Source: Agreia sp. Leaf283 (lineage in GTDB: Bacteria > Actinomycetota > Actinomycetes > Actinomycetales > Microbacteriaceae). From it: a stretch of 64,000 nt of DNA. Each line of letters begins with the position of its first letter. The first letter of the stretch is position 1. The notes under the pieces are model-generated. The model saw only the letters and a program-made list of their open reading frames with translations. It did not search any database and was not told the origin of the DNA. The translations under genes were made by a program, and so were the position numbers. Shown here piece after piece: positions 1-7,926 of this stretch. The DNA lies in NCBI RefSeq assembly GCF_001422485.1, contig NZ_LMNF01000001.1, forward strand, positions 1,215,050 to 1,279,049, in the 5' to 3' direction.

Positions 1-377
1 GCGCCCGTGATGGGCGCCAGCAGCAGCGAACTGAACACGAGTTGAACGCTGATGAAGCCGAGCCAGGTCACGAAGAGGCGGGTGATCCCCGCTCCCCAGA
101 TGCGGGCGGCGAAGATGAGCGCGAGTCCGGTGACCAGGCTCGTGACCGCGGCGGCCGTCGACGTGAGGATGAGCGTCTGCGTCTGGGTGATGTCGAATTC
201 GATGTAGCTCGGGTAGAGCGTCGCCCGCGACTGCAGTGCGATCGCCGTCAGGAACCGGGCGAGCTCGTGCAGGGTGATGGCGACGATGCCCGCGAGAACG
301 AACGCGACCGCACCGTTGAACCAGAGCGTCGTGGAGGGCGCCTGAGCATCGTCGGCCGCCGCTCGCGGGGTGCTCAC
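1..377 (-). CDS. Multi-pass membrane protein, C-terminus outside the window
   Basis: The gene runs off the left edge, and about 125 residues are visible. The GTG start at 377 overlaps the stop of the upstream LON-domain gene by 4 bp (GTGA), so the two are probably co-translated. At least three hydrophobic segments are seen, at about residues 19-40, 70-90 and 103-122, which indicates an integral membrane protein. A His-Glu pair lies in the first segment (LHELARF), but it lacks the second His of an HExxH zinc protease site, so I do not call a peptidase. I do not recognise the family. The link to the LON-domain protein is positional only. Confidence 0.7.
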   Translation of the reverse strand, partial: MSTPRAAADDAQAPSTTLWFNGAVAFVLAGIVAITLHELARFLTAIALQSRATLYPSYIEFDITQTQTLILTSTAAAVTSLVTGLALIFAARIWGAGITRLFVTWLGFISVQLVFSSLLLAPITG

Positions 378-1045
378 CGATCGCCCTCGAGGTCGTCTCC
401 GGGGAACGTGTCCGTGCTGTTCGGACCGGGGCCGGCCGACCAGGCCGATGCGAACGACTCGGCCGCATCCGTCGCCCGTTCGAGAACGGTGGTGAGCAGT
501 TCCTCCATCGAGATCGCGCCGAGGAACGCGAGCTGGTCGAGCTCGCCGACGGGCGCGATGCCCGCGAGCTGCCAGCAGGCCTCGAGCGGGTCGGCCGAGA
601 GCTCGACGACGGATGCCCACCGCTGCTCGGTGAATTCGCTCGCCACCGCGAGGGCACGGCGTACGGCCTGTTCGGTGTCGTCGCGCAGCGCGCTCAGTGA
701 TTCATCCCACTCGAGCGGCTCGAGGAAGCGGATCTGCGCCTGTGGGTACGGGTCGTCGTCGAGCCAGCCGACCACCTCGAAGCGTGAGCCGCCCTCCGCG
801 TTCACGGCCACGAAGCCCTCGCCGCCGGCCATCTCGGTGATGAGCGCGAGCGTTCCCAGCTGAAAGCGGTGCTCTCCGCCGCCCACCTCCTGCCCCCGCT
901 CGATCAGCACGACACCGAACTGGGGCTGCTCGACCTCGAGCATCTTCGCGAGCATCACGAGGTAGCGCTCCTCGAAGAGACGCAGCGACACCGGCATGTA
1001 GGGAAAGAGAACGGTGCCGAGGGGGAACATGGGAATCTCGGGCAT
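374..1045 (-). CDS. LON substrate-binding-domain protein
   Basis: This 223-residue protein is almost entirely a Lon N-terminal substrate-binding domain (PF02190 type). It opens with the typical FPLGTVLFPYMPVSLRLFEE stretch at about residues 6-25. No AAA+ or Ser-Lys protease domain follows, so it is a stand-alone domain and not Lon itself. Such proteins are common in actinobacteria, and their biochemical role is not settled; peptide or protein binding is presumed. It overlaps the downstream membrane protein by 4 bp. The start at 1045 is the first ATG in frame with the conserved N-terminus. Confidence 0.88.
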   Translation of the reverse strand: MPEIPMFPLGTVLFPYMPVSLRLFEERYLVMLAKMLEVEQPQFGVVLIERGQEVGGGEHRFQLGTLALITEMAGGEGFVAVNAEGGSRFEVVGWLDDDPYPQAQIRFLEPLEWDESLSALRDDTEQAVRRALAVASEFTEQRWASVVELSADPLEACWQLAGIAPVGELDQLAFLGAISMEELLTTVLERATDAAESFASAWSAGPGPNSTDTFPGDDLEGDR

Positions 1046-1110
1046 GGCTCAAGACAAGCACGGCGCGCCTGGGTTGCCAATGGGGGTGCGCCGGTTCGAC
1101 GGCGACCGGT

Positions 1111-1836
1111 TCAGCCTCGGCGCGATGCGGTGGTTCGTGCTCCGGAGGAATATGGCGCGAGCACCTCGTCGAGCGACCGCTCGACCGTGTCGTCGGGAAT
1201 GAGCGCCCGGCCCTCGACCGATTGGATGTGACGGTCGACGATGCCCTCGGCCCGCGCGGCGTCGCCCGCCGCCATCGCCTCGAGCAGCTCCTCGTGCTCG
1301 CGCAGGCTGTCGGCCTGGGGATGCGCGGCCCCGTACACGGCGAGGATGAGGGTGCTGCGGCCCACGATCTCGTTGATGTGGCGCAGCAGCAGCCGGTTTC
1401 CTGTGAGCTCGGCGAGCAGGATGTGGAACTCGGCGCCCAGCCTGACCGACAGCTTGTGGTCGGCGTCGGCGGATGCGCGGGCCTCGGCCTCGATGTGGGC
1501 CCGGATGGGCTCGGCGTACGACGGCGACCAGCCGTCGGCCAGTAGCGCGACGGTCGCCCGTTCGAGGGCGCGGCGCACGGTGAACACCTCGCGGGCCTCG
1601 TCTCGGCCGGGATGCGCCACGCGCGCCGACTTGGTCTTGCCCACCTCGACGAGCCCCTCGGCCGCGAGCCGCGCGAGGGCTGCTCGCACGATGGTTCTAC
1701 TCGCGCCGAAGCTCTTGCCGAGGGCGTCTTCGGGCAGCTTCGTCTCGGGCGCGAGTGCGCTCTCCATGATCGCTTCGCGGAGGGCGAGGTAGATGCCGTC
1801 GCCGCGGGAGACCGGTGCGGCGGGGGAGTCGCTCAT
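1111..1836 (-). CDS. GntR family transcriptional regulator, FCD (FadR) subfamily
   Basis: The protein has 241 residues: an N-terminal winged helix of GntR type (about residues 15-80, with SFGASRTIVRAALARLAAEG as recognition region) and a C-terminal all-helical FCD ligand domain (about 90-220). The frame is open further upstream, but the ATG at 1836 gives the expected length and a normal GntR N-terminus. It is transcribed away from the DUF1989 / flavin reductase operon. A perfect 14-bp palindrome in the shared intergenic region has the GTATAC core common in sites of this subfamily. I infer that it controls the divergent operon and itself in response to an organic acid or amide. The ligand is unknown. 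Confidence 0.92.
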   Translation of the reverse strand: MSDSPAAPVSRGDGIYLALREAIMESALAPETKLPEDALGKSFGASRTIVRAALARLAAEGLVEVGKTKSARVAHPGRDEAREVFTVRRALERATVALLADGWSPSYAEPIRAHIEAEARASADADHKLSVRLGAEFHILLAELTGNRLLLRHINEIVGRSTLILAVYGAAHPQADSLREHEELLEAMAAGDAARAEGIVDRHIQSVEGRALIPDDTVERSLDEVLAPYSSGARTTASRRG

Positions 1837-1864
1837 GGGTCCATCGTAGCCGCCTGATCGGAGT

Positions 1865-1878
1865 TTACGTACTCGTAA
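1865..1878. promoter_or_regulatory. Small inverted repeat TTACG-tact-CGTAA
   Basis: Perfect 5-bp arms with a 4-bp spacer sit between the GntR gene and the DUF1989 operon, 8 bp before a longer palindrome. It could be a second half of the regulator target or part of the promoter. Confidence 0.35.
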
Positions 1879-1886
1879 CATCATTG

Positions 1887-1900
1887 TTCGGTATACCGAA
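1887..1900. promoter_or_regulatory. Candidate GntR/FCD operator TTCGGTATACCGAA
   Basis: This is a perfect 14-bp palindrome (TTCGGTA / TACCGAA) centred 52 bp before the DUF1989 start and 58 bp before the GntR start. FCD-type GntR proteins commonly bind short palindromes with a GTATAC-like core. The position between the divergent genes supports autoregulation, which is inference only. Confidence 0.65.
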
Positions 1901-1951
1901 ACATAGCGATGTGCATACTTAACCATTCGAACCGCCCGAGCAGGAGACGAC

Positions 1952-3082
1952 ATGACCACCACGACGACCGCGACCGCGATGCGTCTCACCCGCCAGCAGC
2001 GAGAGCTCATCGCCCGGTCGGTCGCCGACGGGGAGGCGGCCGACCCGTCGGCTCTCCTGCGACGTGCCGTGCTCGAGACGGCGACGGGCTCGATCACCCG
2101 CCTGCCGATGCCGGCCACCAGCCGTCGGGAGAGCTCATGGCGTGAGGCGCTGCTCGACGGGCCGCCGGCCGCCCCGGGTGCCGAGCGCGTTCTGCTCGAG
2201 GAGTTCGTGCTCGAGCCCGGCACCGGAAAGGCGATCGAGCTGCGCGCCGGCGAGATCCTGCGCCTCGAGCAGATCGCGGGATCGCAGTGCCTCGACTTCA
2301 ATGCCTTCAGCCTCGACGACTACCGCGAGGCCTTCCACTGCGGACGAACGAGAACGCTTCACGGGATCAACCCCACCACCGGCGACTTCCTCTGGTCGGC
2401 GCCGCCGCGCGAGCGAGCGATGCTCTTCATCCTGAGCGACAGCGTGCACTGCAACGACGTGCTCTTCCCCCGGTGCAGCGCGAACATGTACGAGTCGGTG
2501 CACGGCTTCCGTGAGCACACCAACTGCGCAGACATCCAGGCGGAGGCGCAGCGCGAGTACGGGCTCACTCCCGACGACGTGCACGACTCGTTCAACATCT
2601 TCATGGCGACCGAGGTGGTCGACGGGCAGCAGCGCATCCGCAGGCAGGACACCGCCCCCGGCGACCATATCGAGCTGCTCGCGGTCATGGATGTGCTGGC
2701 CGTGCCGAACATCTGCGGCTCCGACGTGCAGCCCACCAGCAACTTCTCGCTGAAACCGGTGCGAGTGCAGAGGTTCCGCGCGTCGATCGCCGACCTCGAC
2801 GCCGTGCCGACCATCTACGAATACGACTCGCAGCGCACACCGGCACAGTTCGCGCAGCCCGCCATCCGAACCGAGCGGCGCCTGACCCGCGACCCTCAGT
2901 ACCGGCCCGCCTTCGCGGGGCTGCCGATCGGCGTCGAGGCGGTGCAGATCGAGCTCGACGACGAGACGGCCGCGGCCTTCGACGAGCTGTGGCGAGGCGG
3001 GCTCACGACCCGCTACGCAGAGCGGGGCGACGGCCTGCGCGACGTGCTGTTCTCGTGGTGGATGGCCTCCCATGAGCGCTGA
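1952..3082 (+). CDS. DUF1989 (urea carboxylase-associated) family protein
   Basis: The protein has 376 residues. The DUF1989 domain occupies about residues 85-320, with the family landmarks of an Asp-Phe-Asn near GSQCLDFNAF, the paired acidic/His region ILSDSVHCNDVLFP, and a Cys plus DVHDSFNIF stretch. DUF1989 proteins include the two subunits of carboxyguanidine deiminase and other urea-carboxylase-associated proteins, so C-N hydrolysis of a guanidine- or urea-like compound is plausible. No urea carboxylase, allophanate hydrolase or second DUF1989 subunit is nearby, and the protein has an extra N-terminal region of about 80 residues. The start has a good ribosome site (AGGAGA at about 1941). 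Its last bases overlap the flavin reductase start by 11 bp, so they are translationally coupled. Confidence 0.85.
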   Translation: MTTTTTATAMRLTRQQRELIARSVADGEAADPSALLRRAVLETATGSITRLPMPATSRRESSWREALLDGPPAAPGAERVLLEEFVLEPGTGKAIELRAGEILRLEQIAGSQCLDFNAFSLDDYREAFHCGRTRTLHGINPTTGDFLWSAPPRERAMLFILSDSVHCNDVLFPRCSANMYESVHGFREHTNCADIQAEAQREYGLTPDDVHDSFNIFMATEVVDGQQRIRRQDTAPGDHIELLAVMDVLAVPNICGSDVQPTSNFSLKPVRVQRFRASIADLDAVPTIYEYDSQRTPAQFAQPAIRTERRLTRDPQYRPAFAGLPIGVEAVQIELDDETAAAFDELWRGGLTTRYAERGDGLRDVLFSWWMASHER

Positions 3083-3749
3083 TCTGACGAACAGCGCCGA
3101 TCTGGAGAATGCCGTGGCCGGCAGCGCGCAGGACATCGACTTCGAGACGCTCGGCGAATACGAGCGCTACAAGCTGATGGCGAGCCTGATCGTGCCCCGG
3201 CCGATCGCGCTCGTGACCACGCTCGACGAGGGCGGGGTCGTGAACGCCGCGCCCTTCAGCATGTTCTGCATGCTCGGCGAGGAGCCCCCGCTGCTGCTCG
3301 TCAGCCTCAACAGGCTCGCCGGGGGAGCGCAGAAGGACACCGCCCGCAACATCGATCGCACGGGCGAGTTCGTGGTGCACATGGTCGACGAGCCGCTCGC
3401 CGAGGCCGCCGATCGTTGTGGCGAGCGCCTGCCCGCCGGCGTCAGCGAGCTCGACGCCGTCGGCCTGGCCGGCATGCCGTCGCGCCTCGTCGGCCCGCCC
3501 ACCATCGCCGCGGCGCCCGTCGCCTTCGAATGCGTGCTGCACGAGAAGCTCGACACCGCGAGCCGCGAGATCTTCATCGGCCGCATCGTGTCACTGCACA
3601 CCCGCGATCAGCTGATCGACACGGATTCCTGGCGGGTGCACCTGCACGATTACGCGCCGGTCGCCCGATTCGGCGCCAGTTTCTACACCACCACCCGTGA
3701 CCGTTTCGCGATCGGAGCCAGCGAGACCGCGATCGACACCCTCGCCTGA
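3072..3749 (+). CDS. Flavin reductase-like FMN-binding protein
   Basis: This 225-residue protein has a flavin reductase / FMN-binding split barrel. The region ERYKLMASLIVPRPIALVTT (about residues 31-50) is the typical entry into the domain, followed by NAAPFSMFCMLGEEPPLLLVS. Proteins of this group reduce FMN with NAD(P)H for partner monooxygenases or bind FMN for other redox work. It starts inside the end of the DUF1989 gene and is followed after 49 bp by an ABC lipoprotein gene, so the three form one operon under the divergent GntR gene. No flavin-dependent monooxygenase is present here, so the electron acceptor is unknown. Confidence 0.87.
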   Translation: MSADLTNSADLENAVAGSAQDIDFETLGEYERYKLMASLIVPRPIALVTTLDEGGVVNAAPFSMFCMLGEEPPLLLVSLNRLAGGAQKDTARNIDRTGEFVVHMVDEPLAEAADRCGERLPAGVSELDAVGLAGMPSRLVGPPTIAAAPVAFECVLHEKLDTASREIFIGRIVSLHTRDQLIDTDSWRVHLHDYAPVARFGASFYTTTRDRFAIGASETAIDTLA

Positions 3750-3798
3750 CTGTTCCACCCGACCACAGCACCCCACACCATCCACCCAGAGGAGAACC

Positions 3799-4998
3799 AT
3801 GTCCAGCACGCTCCGCTCCACCCGCTCCCGGCGGCTCGGCCGCACGGTCGCCACGTCGGCCTCGGCGCTCGCGCTCGTCGCCACCCTGGCCGCCTGCTCG
3901 ACCGGCGCATCCGCCGATTCCGAGCCCACGGCATCCGCCGACCTGCCCATCGGCGCCGTCGACCTGGCCGCGGCCGGCTGCCCGGCGAACGTCGTGATCC
4001 AAACCGACTGGAACCCTGAGGCCGAGCAGGGCAACCTGTATCAGCTGATCGGGCCGGATGCCACGATCGACGCCGCGAAGAAGGCGGTCTCCGGGCCCCT
4101 GTTCGCGAGCGGCGAGTACACCGGAGTGAACGTCGAGGTGCGCTCGGGCGGGCCTGCGATCGGTTTCCAGACGGTGACCAGCCAGCAGTACACCGACACG
4201 GACATCACGCTCGGCTACGCCAATACCGACGAGGCCGTGCAGCTGAGCGACGAGATGCCCACCACCGCCGTGTTCGCCCCGTTCGAGGTGGGGCCGCAGA
4301 TCATCATGTGGGACCCCGCGACCTACCCCGATGTGAAGACGATCGAAGACCTCGGCAAGACCGACGCGTTCGTGCGCTACTTCGGCGGTGCCGCTTACAT
4401 GGAGTACCTGATGGGCAGCGGAATCCTGCCCGCCTCGCACGTCGACGGCGGCTACGACGGCACGCCCGCGAGCTTCATCGCGGCCGGCGGAAAAGATGCC
4501 CAGCAGGGCTTCGCGACCGTCGAGCCCTACGTCTACGAGAACGAGATCGCCGACTGGGGCAAGCCGGTCGCGTTCCAGCTCATCCACGACGCGGGCTACC
4601 CGATCTACGCCTCGGCGCTGTCGGTGCGCACCGGTGACCTCGAGGAGCTCTCGCCCTGCCTCACCGCGCTGGTGCCCGTGATCCAGCAGGCCACGGTCGA
4701 CTACTACGCCGACCCGTCCGCCACCAACGAGCTCATCCTGAACGCCGTCGACGAGTTCGACAACGGCTGGGTCTACACGCCCGGTGTCGCCGACTACTCG
4801 GTGAAGGCGCAGGTCGAGTTGGGACTCGTGGGCAACGGATCCGACGACGCCGTGGGCAACTTCGACGTCGATCGCGTGCAGAAGATCATCGACATCACGA
4901 CGCCGCTGTTCGAGAAGCTCGGAACGCCTCCGGCCGACGGACTCACGCCCGACCAGATCGTGACGAACGAGTTCATCGATCCCTCGATCGGCTTCTGA
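3799..4998 (+). CDS. ABC transporter substrate-binding lipoprotein, SsuA/TauA/NMT1-like
   Basis: The protein has 399 residues with a Tat/Sec-like N-terminus (RRLGRTVATSASALALVATL) ending in the lipobox LAAC, Cys33. The mature part has the periplasmic-binding fold of the nitrate/sulfonate/pyrimidine-precursor family. The ATG at 3799 follows a strong GGAG site; the frame stays open further upstream but that part has no signal sequence. It closes the DUF1989 / flavin reductase operon. No cognate permease or ATPase is adjacent, so it is an orphan binding protein. A permease of the matching class is seen only at the far right end of the window, too distant to link on position alone. Confidence 0.86.
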   Translation: MSSTLRSTRSRRLGRTVATSASALALVATLAACSTGASADSEPTASADLPIGAVDLAAAGCPANVVIQTDWNPEAEQGNLYQLIGPDATIDAAKKAVSGPLFASGEYTGVNVEVRSGGPAIGFQTVTSQQYTDTDITLGYANTDEAVQLSDEMPTTAVFAPFEVGPQIIMWDPATYPDVKTIEDLGKTDAFVRYFGGAAYMEYLMGSGILPASHVDGGYDGTPASFIAAGGKDAQQGFATVEPYVYENEIADWGKPVAFQLIHDAGYPIYASALSVRTGDLEELSPCLTALVPVIQQATVDYYADPSATNELILNAVDEFDNGWVYTPGVADYSVKAQVELGLVGNGSDDAVGNFDVDRVQKIIDITTPLFEKLGTPPADGLTPDQIVTNEFIDPSIGF

Positions 4999-5018
4999 GC
5001 CCGGTCGTGCTGTAACCA

Positions 5019-5077
5019 ATTCAGGAGGAGCGCGCGGCCGCCGCCACTATCCACACGGTGGAGCGCTCCTCCTGAAT
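5019..5077. repeat. 59-bp palindromic intergenic repeat, copy A
   Basis: Terminal arms ATTCAGGAGGAGCGC and GCGCTCCTCCTGAAT (5019-5033 and 5063-5077) are perfect 15-bp inverted repeats around a core that contains GCCACTATCCAC. A second copy of the same length lies at 25313-25371. It sits between the convergent ABC lipoprotein and copper ATPase genes, so it may also act as a bidirectional terminator. The conserved, non-palindromic core speaks for a repeat family and not a simple hairpin. Confidence 0.85.
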
Positions 5078-5097
5078 AGGTCGCGCGGTCCGCTGCG

Positions 5098-7242
5098 TCA
5101 GCGCCCCGGGCGCAGGTCGATGCGGCGCAGCAGCTGCGCGTTCAGCGCCACCACGATGGTCGAGAGCGACATCAGCAGGGCGCCGATCTCCATGGGCAGA
5201 ACGAAGCCGATCGGCGCGAGCACCCCGGCCGCGAGCGGCACCGACAGCAGGTTGTAGCCCGCCGCCCACCACAGGTTCTGCGTCATCTTGCGGTAGCTGG
5301 CCTTCGACAGGTCGATCACCGAGACGACCGAACGCGGGTCGTCTCCGGCCAGGATGACGCCGGCCGCGGCGATGGCCACGTCGGTTCCGGCGCCGATCGC
5401 GATTCCCACATCGGCCTGGGCCAGGGCAGGGGCGTCGTTCACGCCGTCTCCGACCATGGCGACCTTGCGGCCCTCCTGCTGCAGCTCGCGGACCGTCGAC
5501 GACTTGTCTTCGGGGCGCACTCCGGCGTAGACCCGCTCGATGCCCAGCTCTGCCGCCACCGAGTGCGCCACCGCCTCCGCATCTCCCGTGATCATGACGA
5601 CCTGAACCCCTCGGGCCGCGAGGTCGGCGACGGCCTGCTTCGACTCGGGGCGCACGGCGTCGGCGAGTCCGATGGCTCCGATCGGCACGCCGTCTGCGAG
5701 CACGTGCAGCACGATCGCGCCGTTCGCGGACCAGCCGCGCGTTGCATCCAGTGCCTCGGCATTCGACTGCTCGAGCAGGCGCGGCCCGCCCACGGCGATG
5801 ACGCGGCCGTCGACCGTGGCCTCGACGCCCACCGCGGTGGAGGCGCGGAAGTCCGTGGCCTGCGGCACCGTCAGGCCGCGTTCGGCGGCGGCCGCCACGA
5901 TCGCGCGGGCTACCGGATGCTCGGAGTCGGCCTCCGCAGACGCGGCGAGTGCCAGCAGCTCGTCGTCGCCCGGCCGGTCGCCGCCGGCCGAGCCGCTGGT
6001 CGCGAGCACGTGGGTGACGGTCGGCGATCCCGTCGTGAGCGTTCCGGTCTTGTCGAACAGCACGGTGTCGACGGTACGCATGCTCTCGAGCGCCAGGCGG
6101 TCCTTCACGAGCACGCCGGCCTTCGCCGCGCGCTCGGTCGCGATCGAGACGACCAGCGGGATCGCAAGGCCGAGCGCGTGCGGGCAGGCGATGACGAGCA
6201 CGGTGATGGTGCGGATGATCGCGTCGTTCGGGCTGCCCACGAGCGACCACACGATCGAGGTGATCACGGCCGCGCCGAGGGCGAACCAGAACAGCCAGGC
6301 CGCGGCACGGTCGGCGATGCGCTGGGCGCGACTCGACGAGTTCTGCGCGTCGGTCACCAGCTTTCGGATTCCGGCCAGCGCGGTGTCGTCGCCGGTCGCG
6401 GTGACCCGGATGCGCAGGGCCGAGTCGGTCGCGACCGTTCCGGCGACGACGGCGTCGCCCCTGCTGCGGGAGACGGGAACGGACTCGCCGGTGATCATGG
6501 ATTCGTCGACGTCGGCCGTGCCGTCGATCACCTCGCCGTCGGCGGGCAGGCGTCCGCCGGGGCGCACGATCACCGTGTCGCCGAGGCGCAGCTCGGCCGG
6601 GGCCACGGTGACGACCGAGCCATCGGCATCCACCCGCTCTGCCTCGTCGGGCAGCAGGGCGGCGAGGCTGTCGAGGGCGCTCGACGCCTGGGCGAGGGAG
6701 CGCATCTCGATCCAGTGGCCGAGCAGCATGATCACGATCAGCAGGGCGAGCTCCCACCAGAAGTCGAGCTGGTGGTCGAGCAGGCCGAGGGTCGCGCCCC
6801 AGCTCGACACGAAGGCGACGCTGATGGCCAGGGCGATGAGGAGCATCATTCCCGGCTGGCGGGCCTTGATCTCGCCGAGCCCTCCGGTGAGGAAGGGGGC
6901 GCCCCCCCAGACGAACATCACCGTTCCGAGCACGGGGGAGATGGCGCTGACGACGAGGTTGTCGGGCAGCTCGTAGCCGAGGAGCATCGCGAACATCGGC
7001 GAGAACCCGACGACGGGCACGGCGATCACGAGCATGATCCAGAACAGGCGGCGGAAGTGCGCGGCGTGGCCGCCGTGGCCGCCATGGCCCGAGTGGTCGT
7101 GGCCGGAGTGGCCCGAGTGGTCGTGAGCAGTGTGGTCGTGGGCCTCGTGGCCGCCGTGTTCGTGACCTGCGTGGTCGTGCTCGTGGCTCGTGTGGTCGTG
7201 CTCGTGATGCGCGTGCTCGAGGTGCTCATGCGTGTTGCTCAT
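5098..7242 (-). CDS. copB: Copper-translocating P-type ATPase, CopB-like (P1B-3)
   Basis: The protein has 714 residues. The first 60 are a His-rich cytoplasmic tail (repeated HEHDH / HDHSGH) in place of the CxxC domains of CopA. The catalytic motifs are all present: TGES, the membrane metal motif CPH (VIACPHALGLAIP), the phosphorylation site DKTGTLT, the SEHPVA HP motif, and GDGVNDAP. The CPH motif with a His-rich N-terminus is the mark of the CopB group, which exports Cu(I) or Cu(II). The frame is open another 30 codons upstream, but the ATG at 7242 begins the His-rich tail and lies 6 bases after a TATGGT box, fitting a leaderless transcript. A CsoR-like palindrome lies directly upstream. 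No csoR or copper chaperone gene is in the window. Confidence 0.93.
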   Translation of the reverse strand: MSNTHEHLEHAHHEHDHTSHEHDHAGHEHGGHEAHDHTAHDHSGHSGHDHSGHGGHGGHAAHFRRLFWIMLVIAVPVVGFSPMFAMLLGYELPDNLVVSAISPVLGTVMFVWGGAPFLTGGLGEIKARQPGMMLLIALAISVAFVSSWGATLGLLDHQLDFWWELALLIVIMLLGHWIEMRSLAQASSALDSLAALLPDEAERVDADGSVVTVAPAELRLGDTVIVRPGGRLPADGEVIDGTADVDESMITGESVPVSRSRGDAVVAGTVATDSALRIRVTATGDDTALAGIRKLVTDAQNSSSRAQRIADRAAAWLFWFALGAAVITSIVWSLVGSPNDAIIRTITVLVIACPHALGLAIPLVVSIATERAAKAGVLVKDRLALESMRTVDTVLFDKTGTLTTGSPTVTHVLATSGSAGGDRPGDDELLALAASAEADSEHPVARAIVAAAAERGLTVPQATDFRASTAVGVEATVDGRVIAVGGPRLLEQSNAEALDATRGWSANGAIVLHVLADGVPIGAIGLADAVRPESKQAVADLAARGVQVVMITGDAEAVAHSVAAELGIERVYAGVRPEDKSSTVRELQQEGRKVAMVGDGVNDAPALAQADVGIAIGAGTDVAIAAAGVILAGDDPRSVVSVIDLSKASYRKMTQNLWWAAGYNLLSVPLAAGVLAPIGFVLPMEIGALLMSLSTIVVALNAQLLRRIDLRPGR

Positions 7243-7253
7243 ACGACGACCAT

Positions 7254-7270
7254 ATACCCCTAGGGGGTAT
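7254..7270 (-). promoter_or_regulatory. CsoR-like operator overlapping the copB promoter
   Basis: ATACCCCTAGGGGGTAT is a near-perfect palindrome of the GTATACCCC-n-GGGGTATAC type bound by the copper repressor CsoR in actinobacteria. It ends only 12 bases before the copB start and abuts or overlaps the probable -10 box TATGGT on the minus strand, so bound repressor would block polymerase. Confidence 0.8.
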
Positions 7271-7373
7271 ACGACAACCGATCGAACGCGACAGAAAAGC
7301 GTCATATTCCCACAAAAGGGGCCGATTTTCATTCCCCTGCGACGAAAGTGCGCCGAGGGTCGATACTGAGGGA

Positions 7374-7712
7374 ATGAGCCACAGTGATGACGACAACGCC
7401 GACGTCTGGACGGACTTCACCCACTCGGTGAACCTCACTCCGAAGGCGCTCGAGAAGTGGCTGACGACCGACGAGTCGCGCAGCGTGGGCCAGAGCGCGG
7501 GAGGAGAGGCGATCGGGCACCGCAGCGGTCGGCACATCCTCTCGATCCTCGAGAAGAAGAAATCCGAACTCACCGAGGCGGACTACGAGCACATGCGCAC
7601 GGTGCTGGGCTACATCAAGCGGCACTCGGCGCAGCGACCTTCGGGCGAGGTCGCTGACACGCCGTGGCGCTACTCACTCATGAACTGGGGCCACGACCCC
7701 CTCAAGAAGTAA
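7374..7712 (+). CDS. DUF3140 family protein
   Basis: This small 112-residue charged protein matches the DUF3140 pattern (WTDFTHSVNLTPKALEKWL, HRSGRHILSILEKKKSELT, WRYSLMNWGHDP). The family is widespread in actinobacteria and soil bacteria and is usually linked with DUF2945 genes, as here 10 bp downstream. The function is unknown. The start codon lies exactly 6 bases after a GATACT box, typical of a leaderless transcript. Confidence 0.88.
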   Translation: MSHSDDDNADVWTDFTHSVNLTPKALEKWLTTDESRSVGQSAGGEAIGHRSGRHILSILEKKKSELTEADYEHMRTVLGYIKRHSAQRPSGEVADTPWRYSLMNWGHDPLKK

Positions 7713-7722
7713 GGGGCGAGAC

Positions 7723-7926
7723 ATGACGTTCTCGAAGGGCGACAAAGTCAGCTGGAACACGCCGCAGGGCGAGACTCACGGAACGATCGTCGAGAAGAAG
7801 ACGAAGGATTTCCAGTTCGACGGCCAGAAGTTCACTGCGTCGACCGACGATCCCGCCTACCTCGTCGAGAGCGACAAGTCGGGCAAGCAGGCGGCACACA
7901 AGGAGTCGGCGCTCACGAAGGCCTGA
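7723..7926 (+). CDS. DUF2945 (hypervirulence-associated, TUDOR-like) protein
   Basis: This 67-residue protein has the DUF2945 pattern FSKGDKVSWNTPQGETHGTI followed by a short beta-barrel-like sequence (VEKKTKDFQFDGQKFTASTD). It forms a two-gene operon with the DUF3140 gene. The family is a small SH3/TUDOR-like barrel; its role in bacteria is not known. Its 3' end overlaps the convergent aztA gene by 14 bp. Confidence 0.88.
   Translation: MTFSKGDKVSWNTPQGETHGTIVEKKTKDFQFDGQKFTASTDDPAYLVESDKSGKQAAHKESALTKA

Noticed and set aside
3574-5019. 481-codon minus-strand frame opposite the ABC lipoprotein
   Set aside because: No motif, no start signal, and antisense to a clear lipoprotein gene with lipobox.
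5563-7263. 566-codon plus-strand frame opposite the copper ATPase
   Set aside because: Shadow of copB; composition is Gly/Asp/His/Arg with no fold, while the minus strand shows all P-type ATPase motifs.
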